A stretch of DNA of 64,000 nucleotides, from contig CAJTUT010000001.1 in the NCBI GenBank assembly GCA_910579455.1, positions 204,893-268,892 of the forward strand, in the 5' to 3' direction. Under the pieces are notes generated by a model. The model worked only from the letters and a program-made list of their open reading frames with translations, was not told the origin of the DNA and did no database searches. Positions 24,656 to 33,564 of this stretch are shown here, in pieces; position 1 is the first letter of the stretch, and each line of letters opens with the position of its first letter. Position numbers and translations under genes: made by a program. The stretch comes from an uncultured Bacilli bacterium (GTDB taxonomy: Bacteria > Bacillota_I > Bacilli_A > RF39 > UBA660).

Positions 24656-24997
24656 AGGTTTAAAGAATAGAGAAAATATAAATGAAAATACAATGGCAGA
24701 AGTTATTCCTGCAGCAGTTAAATCAAACATTCCTACTAAAATTCCAATTAAACCAAAACTATTAGCTTTTGCTAAAGCCCCATGAATTAAGGAATGCCCA
24801 AAACTGGTAATTGGAACGAGTGCTCCCCCTCCTACATATACAATGATTTTATCATACAAACTAAATGTATCAAGAAATGCTCCTACTACTACTAGAATAC
24901 TGGTAATATGTCCTGGGGTTAATTTTGTATTATCTAATATTATTTGTGAAATTAAACATACCAATCCACAAAACAAGAATGAATTAATAAATAACAT
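24647..24997 (-). CDS. spoVAE: Stage V sporulation protein AE
   Basis: A 116-aa membrane protein with three to four spans. LTPGHITSILVVVGAFLDTF and GALVPITSFGHSLIHGALAK are shared with SpoVAC/SpoVAE proteins. It belongs to the spore inner-membrane channel that moves dipicolinic acid during sporulation and germination. It overlaps spoVAD by one base. It ends in the terminator shared with the RNHCP gene. Confidence 0.93.
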   Translation of the reverse strand: MLFINSFLFCGLVCLISQIILDNTKLTPGHITSILVVVGAFLDTFSLYDKIIVYVGGGALVPITSFGHSLIHGALAKANSFGLIGILVGMFDLTAAGITSAIVFSFIFSLFFKPKN

Positions 24998-25989
24998 TAT
25001 TCTACCTCCAAACTAACAGCATGTGCTATTGATAATATATTTTGTCCTTGGAAAACAAATGTTGGAGAGAACAGAGCACCTGTTGCAACTAAAAGAACTC
25101 TTTTAATCTCTTTATTTTTCAGTTTATCCATAATAAAGCTATAGTTTACTAATGCACTACACACGGGTCCACTTCCTCCAGCCAAAACTTCTTCTTGTTT
25201 TCCTAAATCATATAGCATAATACCACAATCATTATAATTATCTGAAATATCTATTTTATATTCTTCTTTCATATATTCTGTTAAGATATTTTTTCCATAG
25301 ATTCCTAAGTCTCCTGTTAAAATTAAATCATAGTAATCAGGATCTCTTTTCATATCGTTTAGATGTTTATTAATGGTATAAGCAGCAGCTGGTGCCATCA
25401 CGGCTCCCATATTATTTACATCGGTTTGATCATAATCGATGATTTTCCCAATAGTAGATGATTCGACCTTTATTTTACTTTTTTCTTCCGATAATAGGAT
25501 TGAGGCAGCACCTGTTGCCGTAAAAGTGGCCGTCTTTGGTTTGGGAGCTCCATACTCAGTTGGATTTCTAAACTGTTTTTCACTTGTCATATTATGAGAC
25601 GAGGTTGTACATAGAGCGTTTTTTATTTTCTTACTATCAATTAAAGATGCTGCTATAATAATTTCTTCAATACTTGTAGCACATGCATTATAGACACCAA
25701 AATATGATTTTCCAATTCCGCTTGTACCATAAGTGGTAGCTGTAATTTGATTCAAAAGATCTCCACCAATCACTAGATCAATATCATCTTTTGCTACTTT
25801 TGTTTTCTTTAATATAATTTTAATACTGTCTTCTACTAATTTTTGTTCCGCTTTTTCCCAGGAATCTGTTCCAAAATATAAATCTTTATAACTTTTATCG
25901 AAATACTTTTCTAATGGTCCATCCTTTTCATAGGGTCCAGTTACTGTTGATGTATCTTTTATATATACATCTTTGTAAGTAAATGTCAT
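24997..25989 (-). CDS. spoVAD: Stage V sporulation protein AD
   Basis: A 330-aa thiolase-fold protein that binds dipicolinic acid in the SpoVA complex. The pocket-type block SYFGVYNACATSIEEIIIAA keeps the thiolase-like Cys, and DLVIGGDLLNQITATTYGTS and ATFTATGAASILLSEE are typical. It overlaps spoVAC by four bases and spoVAE by one, so the three are translationally coupled. Length is normal (~335). Confidence 0.96.
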   Translation of the reverse strand: MTFTYKDVYIKDTSTVTGPYEKDGPLEKYFDKSYKDLYFGTDSWEKAEQKLVEDSIKIILKKTKVAKDDIDLVIGGDLLNQITATTYGTSGIGKSYFGVYNACATSIEEIIIAASLIDSKKIKNALCTTSSHNMTSEKQFRNPTEYGAPKPKTATFTATGAASILLSEEKSKIKVESSTIGKIIDYDQTDVNNMGAVMAPAAAYTINKHLNDMKRDPDYYDLILTGDLGIYGKNILTEYMKEEYKIDISDNYNDCGIMLYDLGKQEEVLAGGSGPVCSALVNYSFIMDKLKNKEIKRVLLVATGALFSPTFVFQGQNILSIAHAVSLEVE

Positions 25990-26429
25990 ATCTTCCCTCC
26001 TAATAAATATCTAATCATTCCAAAAAACCAGGCTGATACTACTCCATATAGGATAACAGATCCTGCAAGTTTGAACATATTAGAACCAAATCCACTAATT
26101 GGTCCTTCTTTCCTATAGTCTAAAGTGGCACTTGTCATAGAATGGGCAAAGCCAGTAATCGGAATTAATAAACCACATTTTAATTTGGTAACCAATTTAT
26201 CAAAGAATCCTAATGCAGTGCATAAAGAAGCTATAAATACTAAAATAACACTCATAAAAATCGCAGAATCACTTCTGGAAAGTTCAAAGTAATAGCATAA
26301 TGCTTCAATAATACCTTCTCCTAAAGCTCCAACTATTCCTCCAGAGATAAAAGCAACAATAGCATTTTGTACTCTAGTTTCTTTAGCTTTGTTTTTTTCT
26401 ACTATTTTTTCATATTTTTTATTTTTCAT
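25986..26429 (-). CDS. spoVAC: Stage V sporulation protein AC
   Basis: A 147-aa membrane protein with four spans after a basic start. FISGGIVGALGEGIIEALCY and the conserved CGLLIPITGFAHSMTSATLD identify SpoVAC, a mechanosensitive channel part of the SpoVA complex. It is the first gene of the spoVAC-AD-AE unit; spoVAA and spoVAB of Bacillus subtilis are missing. A sigma-G-type promoter lies 15 bases upstream. Confidence 0.95.
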   Translation of the reverse strand: MKNKKYEKIVEKNKAKETRVQNAIVAFISGGIVGALGEGIIEALCYYFELSRSDSAIFMSVILVFIASLCTALGFFDKLVTKLKCGLLIPITGFAHSMTSATLDYRKEGPISGFGSNMFKLAGSVILYGVVSAWFFGMIRYLLGGKI

Positions 26430-26443
26430 AAAATCACCATTTA

Positions 26444-26472
26444 TAGTATGAAACTAATTATTTAATTTATAC
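26444..26472 (-). promoter_or_regulatory. Sigma-G/F-type promoter of spoVAC-AD-AE
   Basis: On the minus strand, GTATA (26472-26468) fits the -35 pattern G-H-A-T-R and CATACTA (26450-26444) fits the -10 pattern CAT-n-m-TA, with 17 bases between. Transcription would begin just before the spoVAC ribosome site. This agrees with sigma-G control of spoVA in Bacillus. Confidence 0.75.
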
Positions 26473-26479
26473 TAAAGAC

Positions 26480-26512
26480 AAAAAACAATTTATTTTTTCA
26501 ATAAATTGTTTT
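26480..26512 (-). terminator. Terminator after the sigma factor gene
   Basis: AAAACAATTTATT (26482-26494) and AATAAATTGTTTT (26500-26512) form a 13-bp stem with a T-run on the minus strand. It separates the sigma operon from spoVA. Confidence 0.85.
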
Positions 26513-27170
26513 AAAGCCTCTCTCTTAACTTCTGTAGTATTTGTCCCTCCTTTCTAGAAACTTTTGCCTGTGACATTCCCATTTCCTTTGACGTTTCACT
26601 TTGTGTGAGTTGAACAAAGTATCTGGAATATATCAGTTGCTGTTCTTCTTTATCTAAGTTTCTTAACTGTTCTTTTAAATCTAAAATTTCTGGTTTTGTT
26701 TCCTGATCTTCTGTTTTAATCGAATTATATAGATTGTATTCGCTATCCAAGAATTCATAGTCTAGACTCATGGTTTCAGTTGGTAAATTTTCTAGTTCCT
26801 CAATTTCTCTTTCCTCCTTTTCTAAAATTAGTGAAACCTCTAATCTAGTTGGCTCTCTACCTAATCTTTGCCTTAAAATCTCCTTAGTTTTTATCACCTC
26901 TCTTTTTTTTCTAATACAATCTTTACTAATTTTAAAATTATTATTAATTCTCATATATTGTGTAATTTCTCCTAAAACGTAAAACCGGGCATAAGTTGAA
27001 AATTTACACTTATCATTTGGAACATAGCCTTTCATTGCCTTTTGAATCCCTATCATTCCCACCTGATATAAATCCTCACGGTCTTGATATCCCTGATACC
27101 TACTAATAATTCCCTTTACAATATACTCATATTCTAATAATTGATCCATTTCTTGTTCTTTTGTCTCCAT
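26511..27170 (-). CDS. sigF: RNA polymerase sporulation sigma factor, SigF/SigG type
   Basis: A 219-aa sigma-70 family protein. Region 2 is DLYQVGMIGIQKAMKGY with FSTYARFYVLGEITQYMR (residues ~33-75). Region 3 contains LGREPTRLEVSLILEKEE. Region 4 is ...LTQSETSKEMGMSQAKVSRK near the C-terminus. It follows a SpoIIAA-like gene by 9 bases and precedes spoVA, which is the Bacillus sigF position, so SigF is preferred over SigG. The size is slightly below the usual ~255. No SpoIIAB gene lies between it and the STAS gene. Confidence 0.85.
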   Translation of the reverse strand: METKEQEMDQLLEYEYIVKGIISRYQGYQDREDLYQVGMIGIQKAMKGYVPNDKCKFSTYARFYVLGEITQYMRINNNFKISKDCIRKKREVIKTKEILRQRLGREPTRLEVSLILEKEEREIEELENLPTETMSLDYEFLDSEYNLYNSIKTEDQETKPEILDLKEQLRNLDKEEQQLIYSRYFVQLTQSETSKEMGMSQAKVSRKEGQILQKLRERL

Positions 27171-27179
27171 ACTCTTCTC

Positions 27180-27512
27180 CTATAAATATAAATATTTAAA
27201 TGCTTCTTGCTTTTGATTTACATAATATAGTTGCTCTTTACTAAATCCTATTTTTTCTTTATTTGATATTCCACATAATACGACTCGCCCACAACTTAGA
27301 AATATTTCTGCTAACTTACTTTGAATACTTTGATATATCGATTCCTCTACATTTCCAATATTTGTAAAATCGAGTACAAAATAATGAAAGCCTTGATGAT
27401 ACAATAAATAATTGATTTCCTCACCAAATTTTTCAAACGTCTTAGCATTTAAAATTCCCTCTAAGTTTAAAAAGGGAATTCCCTTATCTACTTCCATATT
27501 AATTTCCAACAT
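27180..27512 (-). CDS. SpoIIAA-like STAS-domain protein
   Basis: A 110-aa single STAS domain. Strand-helix order fits an anti-anti-sigma factor: GIPFLNLEGILNAKTFEKFG, then HYFVLDFTNIGNVEESIYQS. The Ser of the EES triplet aligns with the phospho-serine of MDSSG in SpoIIAA, but the surrounding motif is degenerate. It is the first gene of a two-gene unit with sigF, with an AGAGGTG ribosome site. In Bacillus the kinase SpoIIAB lies between these genes; here it is absent, which leaves its partner unclear. Confidence 0.75.
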   Translation of the reverse strand: MLEINMEVDKGIPFLNLEGILNAKTFEKFGEEINYLLYHQGFHYFVLDFTNIGNVEESIYQSIQSKLAEIFLSCGRVVLCGISNKEKIGFSKEQLYYVNQKQEAFKYLYL

Positions 27513-27600
27513 TTTTTAATCACCTCTTTTCAACCACTATAAACCATAATAGTTTTTATTTATACCATTTCGACAAACCATTACAAAAGTTTTAATCGAC

Positions 27601-27627
27601 AAAAAAAGAGTCTATTTATTAACTCTT
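27601..27627 (-). terminator. Terminator of the kinase / membrane-protein pair
   Basis: AAGAGT (27606-27611) pairs with ACTCTT (27622-27627). The minus strand then has a T7 run. Confidence 0.7.
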
Positions 27628-27643
27628 ACATATATTATAGTAC

Positions 27644-28441
27644 TTATGTATTTATTTTCTTTAAAACAGGAAAGAATTTTTCTAAGAATTTATACTCATC
27701 TCGGTCTTTTATATAAAGAAAGCCCAATATAGAAAATACTATTGCTCCTATAAAATTAACAAATAAATCTTTCATTGTATCCACTAATCCAATATCTAAA
27801 TAACCCTTAGGAATTACGGTTATAACCTCTTTATTTCCTTTTTTGCTATAAATTTTAGTCCGAGTAATATTCTTTATCTTTTTAGGAATATTTTCTTTCT
27901 TTTTATTTAATTCTACAGATGATATTTCTGTTATAATTCTATCCTTTTGGCAGTCCTTTTTTAAATATTGATCAAATCCGAATTCTACAAATTCCCATAA
28001 TACTCCTATCGTCATAGAAAAAGAAAAAGCAACTAGCGAAACGAAAATCGGAGTTAAAGTAATATGAAACCTTTCATATCGGTTTAAAATATCTACCAAA
28101 GAAAAGCCAATTGCACCCATTAAAAAGCCATTTAATACGTGTAGGATGGTATCCCAATGCCAGAATATACCATAAAAATTTTGAATTTCTCCTAATATCT
28201 CTGAAGAAAAAATAAATAGGTAAATAATGATCTCTAAAGTAGATGGTAATTTAATATTTAACTTTTTATCCACTATTGTTGGAATTGTAAATAATAATAG
28301 AGTTAAAAAACATAAAAATACATTATTCCAATTTCCCCTAAAAACTTGTCCTATCATGCAAACAATTACCAAAAATCTTAAAACAATATATATAGTAACT
28401 GTTAGTGTCTGCTTTTTCCTCGACTTTTTCAATTCATTCAC
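27644..28441 (-). CDS. DUF2238-like (YjdF-type) integral membrane protein
   Basis: A 265-aa protein with six to seven spans. The segment FWHWDTILHVLNGFLMGAIG (residues ~90-110) carries the D..H pair of DUF2238 proteins, and SMTIGVLWEFVEFGFDQYLK holds a second conserved W-E pair. A ~60-residue basic insertion (EISSVELNKKKENIPKKIKN and on) lies before the last spans. Function unknown. It abuts the lipid-kinase gene, sharing its stop/start boundary, so the two are one transcript. Confidence 0.75.
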   Translation of the reverse strand: MNELKKSRKKQTLTVTIYIVLRFLVIVCMIGQVFRGNWNNVFLCFLTLLLFTIPTIVDKKLNIKLPSTLEIIIYLFIFSSEILGEIQNFYGIFWHWDTILHVLNGFLMGAIGFSLVDILNRYERFHITLTPIFVSLVAFSFSMTIGVLWEFVEFGFDQYLKKDCQKDRIITEISSVELNKKKENIPKKIKNITRTKIYSKKGNKEVITVIPKGYLDIGLVDTMKDLFVNFIGAIVFSILGFLYIKDRDEYKFLEKFFPVLKKINT

Positions 28442-29368
28442 CTAATCTTTCTCTTCAAATAGTTTTACAATATTTTCCTTTGGTAACATCATCCTAGTAT
28501 CCCTATCTATTTTAAAAGTAAACTTAGTTTTACTGCTTTTATATTCTTCACCATCGATACACCAGGATACTTTAGGTCCTGTAAGGAACTCTAGCTCTAA
28601 ATTATTGGTTTGATGATAAGTAATTCCAGGAACATCTTTTAAATCCATATTGTTAACTAAAAAGAAAATTTTCATTAACTCTGCCTTATTTTTAACATGA
28701 CAAAAGGCCACCTCAAATTTATTATCATCTAGTTTAATATCATAATAAACATCATCAAATCCCGCTACTCTACTAGCATTTGTGATAAAGAAGAAAGAAT
28801 ATCTCCCTTCGTAAGATTTTCCATCTATTTTATATCTTACATCATAGGAGTTTATTTTATTCCGTAATTGTTTTAAACCATATATAACATAGGCTATTTT
28901 TCCATATTTCTTTTTTAAACTTCTAGGAGTAGAATAGGCCATATCAATATAGTCTCCTAGACAAGCTACATATACAAAAGGAGTTTCGTTAATAAAGCAA
29001 ACATCTATTTTTTTCTTGACACCCTCTAATAATAATTCCAAATTCTTAATATAATTATTTTTTGTATATCCATACATATTAGCTACGTCATTAGTTGTTC
29101 CCATAGGAAGATTTGCTAAAATCAAACGCTTTTTTCTTTCTAAATTTCCTGTAATTACTTCATTTAATGTTCCGTCTCCTCCAGCACTAATTACTAAATC
29201 AACATCCTCTAATTTTTTTACTATTTCTGTCGCATCTTTCTTTTTCTTAGTATACTTCACTTCTGTTTCATAGCCATGTTTTCTCAAAATATCATAAAAG
29301 GTCTGAAGAAAATAGTCTTTTTTTAATTTTCCACTATGGGGATTATAAATGATTACGCACTTTTTCAT
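28442..29368 (-). CDS. Diacylglycerol kinase-family lipid kinase (DgkB/YegS-like)
   Basis: A 308-aa protein. IIYNPHSGKLKKD at residues 5-17 and VISAGGDGTLNEVITG (~59-74) are the nucleotide-binding blocks of the DAGKc domain. ANLPMGTTNDVANMYG and the C-terminal beta domain (CIDGEEYKSSKTKFTF) complete it. It should phosphorylate diacylglycerol or a related lipid at the membrane. The ribosome site is GAGGTGAAAT. It is followed directly by the DUF2238-like gene. Confidence 0.9.
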   Translation of the reverse strand: MKKCVIIYNPHSGKLKKDYFLQTFYDILRKHGYETEVKYTKKKKDATEIVKKLEDVDLVISAGGDGTLNEVITGNLERKKRLILANLPMGTTNDVANMYGYTKNNYIKNLELLLEGVKKKIDVCFINETPFVYVACLGDYIDMAYSTPRSLKKKYGKIAYVIYGLKQLRNKINSYDVRYKIDGKSYEGRYSFFFITNASRVAGFDDVYYDIKLDDNKFEVAFCHVKNKAELMKIFFLVNNMDLKDVPGITYHQTNNLELEFLTGPKVSWCIDGEEYKSSKTKFTFKIDRDTRMMLPKENIVKLFEEKD

Positions 29369-29934
29369 ATTTCACCTCACAATTACCCATACTCATATTA
29401 TAACATATAACTGTCCTTACTATAAACAAGATATATTTGTCATTCTTTTTTAGTCATTCTAACAATTAATAATCACTTCTAATTTACAGAATTATTCTAT
29501 CTTTTCTATCCTATAGTATTTCTACTATCTTTATGAGGTATAATGAAATACAAGAGGATTTAAAGTCTTTTTGAGCAACTCCTTAAAGAATTATTATAAT
29601 AATATTATATATATCTATTTCTATGAAATCTGTCGCATTTTAAGTTATACAACTCGTAAATTTTTTTAATAATTTCCAGTATTCCTTGCCTCCATAGAGC
29701 ACGATGAGTCTTTCCTGTCACATTTTTAAATCCATCTATTTTTTAAACATACCGTTAATAATTTCTAATTAGGACATAACCTGTTCAATACCTCGGTTAA
29801 AATCCAATTTTTTGATGGACGCTACAGAATTACTTGGTGCTGTTTTATATTTTAGGCACCTCTCTTCTGAGTTTATTTTAACAATACCATATGATCCTAC
29901 TCCATTTAAATCGTTCTATTATAATAATGGTATA
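29369..29934. other. Gene-poor stretch with decayed coding traces
   Basis: No intact gene. On the minus strand a ~35-codon stretch (GFKNVTGKTHRALWRQGILE) around 29637-29740 reads like protein, but is closed by stops on both sides. The stretch precedes an IS3-family remnant and is probably debris of the same insertion history. Confidence 0.4.
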
Positions 29935-30333
29935 CTGTTGTAACAGAATTCAACTCAAGAGGAGAAAAAGTTTATCTATTTCCAATTATTGATGGTTTTA
30001 ATCAATATGTAGTATCACATGATATTTCACTCAAATTAAGGATGGCAATATCAACAACAATTAAAAAATAGGGGTATCAAACAATGTATGTCTAGAAAGG
30101 GAAATAGTATGGATAATGACTTAATGGAAAATTTTTTGAGGCTATTAAAACAGAACAGTTTTACGGTCAAGAAAAAACTATAAAACAATTGATGACTTAA
30201 TAATCGCAATAAATGACTATATTTATTATTATAATCAGATAGAATTAAAGAAAAATTAAAAGGATTGACTCCTGTAAATTGCAGGATACAATCCTTGAAT
30301 AATTAAACTGTCCAACTTTTGGGATTCAGTTCA
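29935..30333 (+). mobile_element. IS3-family (IS150-like) transposase remnant with right end
   Basis: Degenerate OrfB sequence in several frames. First comes TEFNSRGEKVYLFPIIDGFN (~29943), then an SMSRKGNSMDNDLMENF-type block around 30090-30140, and DDLIIAINDYIYYYNQIELK (~30190-30250). Stops and shifts interrupt it throughout. The IS end follows at 30258-30333, closing with ...CTTTTGGGATTCAGTTCA. The same 76-base end recurs at 61420-61495. The DDE catalytic core is incomplete, so it is inactive. Confidence 0.85.
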
Positions 30334-30484
30334 TTTATAGTCTTTTAAAAAGTATTATTAGGTTAATGTAGTTTTAAATTATTAGTTTTTTCATTTGAAT
30401 AACCAAATATTTTTTCTATATGGTTGATTTCCGATTGAATGTATTCTTTATACTGGATATCAATATCATTTTCTACTAATTTTT

Positions 30485-31648
30485 CTAATTAATAATTCCT
30501 AAAATACTATTTTTTATTGTTTCTATATATAATTCTAAATAACTTAGTTTTTCTACATTAGTATTAGAAATTAAGTCCACAGTTGTTATCTTTCTATTTT
30601 TATCGCTTACTGATATTTTCCCTACTATATCTCCTCTTTTTAAGGGAAGAGATAAGGAATTAATTTTTACGTCATATTGATATTTTTTATCATCATCCTG
30701 TTTATTTTCTAATACACCAACATCATACTTTGGTTTAATTACAATTTTATCTTGATTTCCTTTATCAAATGCTATTTCTTTTATAACATCATTTTTTTTC
30801 TTTAACACTGTCATTTTCTTAGTATTAAATCCATAATCCAAAAGTGCCATAGTCTCGCTATTTCTAACTTTGCTTTCCTCTTCTCCTAAAACAATTGCAA
30901 TCAGCCTCATATCATTTTTCTTAGCGGTTGCAGCTAAACAATATTTTGCAGCATCTGTATGCCCTGTTTTTAATCCATCTGCTCCTTCATAAAATCTTAC
31001 TAATTTATTCGTATTTACCAACCAAAATTTATTTTCTGTATCCTCTCTTAAATAGTCTTCATATACGGATGAAAATTTCAAAATTTCTTCATGCATTAAT
31101 AAATTTCTAGCAATAATAGCCATATCATATGCCGATGAATAATGACCTTCTTCATCTAGTCCAGTACTATTTTGAAAGTGCGTATTTTTAAGTCCTAAAT
31201 CTTTTACTTTTTGATTCATTAGTTTCACAAAACCCTTTTCACTACCACTTATATACTCTGCCATAGCAACTACTGCATCATTTGCACTTGCCATTGAAAT
31301 CCCTTTGAACAAATCTTCTACGCTCATTTTTTCACCAGGGGTTAGATAAATTTGTGATCCTCCCATACTGGCGGCATTTTTACTTACCTCGACAATATCT
31401 GTCCATTTTATTTTCCCAGATTCAATTTTTTCTAAGATAATTGTTTGAGCTACCATTTTAGTCATGGATGCTACTGCTACTTGTTTATCTTTTTCTTTTT
31501 CAAATATGATTTCCCCCGTTGATTGCTCCATAAGTAAACCTGATGTAGCATTTTTTATGAGCTCTACTTCTTGTTTTTTTTCTTCTGCTTTAGTCGTAAA
31601 TGGCATCAAAAATAAAATCAATAAAAGAATATAACTAAACTTTTTCAT
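30485..31648 (-). CDS. dacF: D-alanyl-D-alanine carboxypeptidase, DacF/PBP5 type
   Basis: A 387-aa exported serine peptidase (family S11) that trims stem peptides of peptidoglycan. The signal peptide is residues 1-~21. Active motifs are SMTK at 61-64, SAN at 121-123 and KTG at 227-229. The C-terminal beta domain and a final amphipathic helix (LELYIETIKNSILGI) anchor it to the membrane. The start follows AGGAGGATTTT. In Bacillus subtilis dacF lies just upstream of spoIIAA; here the lipid-kinase pair and an IS remnant separate them. This supports DacF over the vegetative DacA. Confidence 0.9.
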   Translation of the reverse strand: MKKFSYILLLILFLMPFTTKAEEKKQEVELIKNATSGLLMEQSTGEIIFEKEKDKQVAVASMTKMVAQTIILEKIESGKIKWTDIVEVSKNAASMGGSQIYLTPGEKMSVEDLFKGISMASANDAVVAMAEYISGSEKGFVKLMNQKVKDLGLKNTHFQNSTGLDEEGHYSSAYDMAIIARNLLMHEEILKFSSVYEDYLREDTENKFWLVNTNKLVRFYEGADGLKTGHTDAAKYCLAATAKKNDMRLIAIVLGEEESKVRNSETMALLDYGFNTKKMTVLKKKNDVIKEIAFDKGNQDKIVIKPKYDVGVLENKQDDDKKYQYDVKINSLSLPLKRGDIVGKISVSDKNRKITTVDLISNTNVEKLSYLELYIETIKNSILGIIN

Positions 31649-31736
31649 AAAATCCTCCTATAATTTCCTATGTCAAGTTAAAAAAAAATATACATAAATT
31701 TATTATTTTGCTGTATGATGGTATTAGGTGAATTCT

Positions 31737-32585
31737 ATGAAAAAACTTAAAACTAAAAATCTTGTGATTCTATTTATTATCTTTCTTTGTATCTTTTTTA
31801 TGATTCATATCACAACTAAAACTAATAAGGATCCCAACAAAAACGATGTGGTTTCAATGAGCAAAGAACCATATAAAAATATTTCGTATTATAATAAGGA
31901 GTATCAACAGCGATATGAGAAGTATAAAACTGAAAACCCTGATTTATCATTAAAGAATATTGTTACTAGGGTGAATATTGGGCTTGATCACAGCTTTTAT
32001 ACTCATACTAAAAAGACACCATTTTTGAACAAAGATTACATTTTAGTAAACAAGTATCTATATTTAGATAAGCAGTATGTACCCGCTAACTTAGAAAGCA
32101 TTTCAACACAATATTCTAGAAGTGGTATGAAATTGGTCCATTCTGCTAGGGAAGCCTTTGAGAATATGGCAAAAGCAGCTCTTGATGATCATATTCAAAT
32201 TATTGCGATGTCTAGTTATAGAGGGTATGATTATCAAGTGAATTTATATAATAGATATGTAGCTAGTGATGGGGTAGAGGCGGCTGATACCTATTCTGCA
32301 AGACCAGGTTTTTCGGAACATCAAACAGGATTATGTGTAGATATTTATGATGGAGTAATTGATTATACAGATTTCGAAAAATCAAAATCCTTTCATTGGA
32401 TGGAAAAAAATGCTCATAAATATGGTTTTATTTTAAGATATCCTAAAGGAAAGGAACATATTACAGGATATCAATATGAATCTTGGCATTATCGTTATGT
32501 AGGAGAAGAAATAGCTAGCTATATTTATAAAAGTCATATTACATTTGATGAATACTATGTTAGGAATTTTGAAAACCAACACTAA
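31737..32585 (+). CDS. VanY-like D-alanyl-D-alanine carboxypeptidase (LAS family)
   Basis: A 282-aa zinc peptidase. The start at 31737 is preferred over a GTG at 31728 because AGGTG then lies at correct spacing. An N-terminal anchor (residues ~7-25, NLVILFIIFLCIFFMIHITT) precedes the LAS domain: SSYRGYDYQVNLYN, SARPGFSEHQTGLCVDIYDG (His and Asp ligands) and ESWHYRYVG (third ligand). It should cleave the terminal D-Ala of wall peptides outside the membrane. Divergent from dacF. Confidence 0.92.
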   Translation: MKKLKTKNLVILFIIFLCIFFMIHITTKTNKDPNKNDVVSMSKEPYKNISYYNKEYQQRYEKYKTENPDLSLKNIVTRVNIGLDHSFYTHTKKTPFLNKDYILVNKYLYLDKQYVPANLESISTQYSRSGMKLVHSAREAFENMAKAALDDHIQIIAMSSYRGYDYQVNLYNRYVASDGVEAADTYSARPGFSEHQTGLCVDIYDGVIDYTDFEKSKSFHWMEKNAHKYGFILRYPKGKEHITGYQYESWHYRYVGEEIASYIYKSHITFDEYYVRNFENQH

Positions 32586-33523
32586 ACTTTAAAACTTGTT
32601 TCATCAATAAATTGATAGTTTGTTTTATATTTTAACTCTCTTATTAATCGAAATAAGGCCTCATCTTTTTTCTTGGCCTCTATCATAATATCTAAATCAA
32701 CGGGATACTTCTTTATCATTTCGATAAATTCTATAAACTGGTTACTATCAATATAATCATGATGACTTCTCATATCCTTCTTTGTTTTATTTTTGGGAGA
32801 GGAAAAGTGGATCTTTGGATTTTGGTATTTCCAGGTTTTAAATATTTTTTCTATATATAAATCTATGTCAAAGGCTTCATGATTACAGATATAATGATGA
32901 TAATCTAAAACAACTGGTATACCCAACTTCTCATTTAAGTAAAGACAATCCTTAATATTAAATACTTTATCATCGTTTTCTATTACAATAGATTTTTTTA
33001 AATTACTAGGGAGATCGTTATAATTATTTATGAATCTTGTTAATGAATTCTTTTTACCAAAAGTGCTACTCCCAATATGTAGTACTAATACCTTATTCTT
33101 TATTTGGAGCATATTTAAAAGGTTATAATGATATTTTAAAATTTCTATACTATTTTTTACTACCTCCTGATTAACACTGTTTAAAACGCAGAATTGGTCT
33201 GGATGGAAATCTACCCTCATATGACTTGCTTTGATCTTCTTTGAAATAGAATGATAATATTTACTGTACTTGGATTTGTAATCAAACACTACATCTTCTT
33301 TAGTAGCCAAAGGAATTATCTTTGAAGACAATCTATAAAAGTGAATATTATTTGCTATATTATAGTCAATAATCTTTTCTAAATCCACTAGATTTGACTG
33401 AATTACTTTATCTAATTTATTATTATTTTGTTCTTTAATATAATTTGTATATGTATAACTACTAGAGGATGTGACACCATGAAGGGTTTCACTAATACAG
33501 GCATATCCTAACCTAATTATCAT
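32582..33523 (-). CDS. uvsE: UV DNA damage endonuclease
   Basis: A 313-aa TIM-barrel nuclease of the UVDE family. MIIRLGYACIS opening; metal-site segments MRVDFHPDQFCVLNS (~101-115), VLHIGSSTFGKK, IVIENDDK, VLDYHHYICN and PKIHFSSPK; the final LDIMIEAKKKDEALFRLIRE is typical. It incises 5' to UV photoproducts, a repair route common in spore formers. It overlaps the end of the convergent VanY-like gene by four bases. Confidence 0.95.
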   Translation of the reverse strand: MIIRLGYACISETLHGVTSSSSYTYTNYIKEQNNNKLDKVIQSNLVDLEKIIDYNIANNIHFYRLSSKIIPLATKEDVVFDYKSKYSKYYHSISKKIKASHMRVDFHPDQFCVLNSVNQEVVKNSIEILKYHYNLLNMLQIKNKVLVLHIGSSTFGKKNSLTRFINNYNDLPSNLKKSIVIENDDKVFNIKDCLYLNEKLGIPVVLDYHHYICNHEAFDIDLYIEKIFKTWKYQNPKIHFSSPKNKTKKDMRSHHDYIDSNQFIEFIEMIKKYPVDLDIMIEAKKKDEALFRLIRELKYKTNYQFIDETSFKV

Positions 33524-33550
33524 AAAAAATTCACCCTTATTAGTGTGAAC
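33524..33550 (-). terminator. Terminator of the sortase operon
   Basis: TTCAC (33530-33534) pairs with GTGAA (33545-33549). The minus strand ends in TTTTTT next to the uvsE start. Confidence 0.6.
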
Positions 33551-33564
33551 TTTTTTATTTTTGT

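Noticed and set aside
26511..27170. Calling the sigma factor SigG
   Set aside because: SigF and SigG are close, but the position after a SpoIIAA-like gene and before spoVA is that of sigF. It remains possible that one factor serves both roles here.
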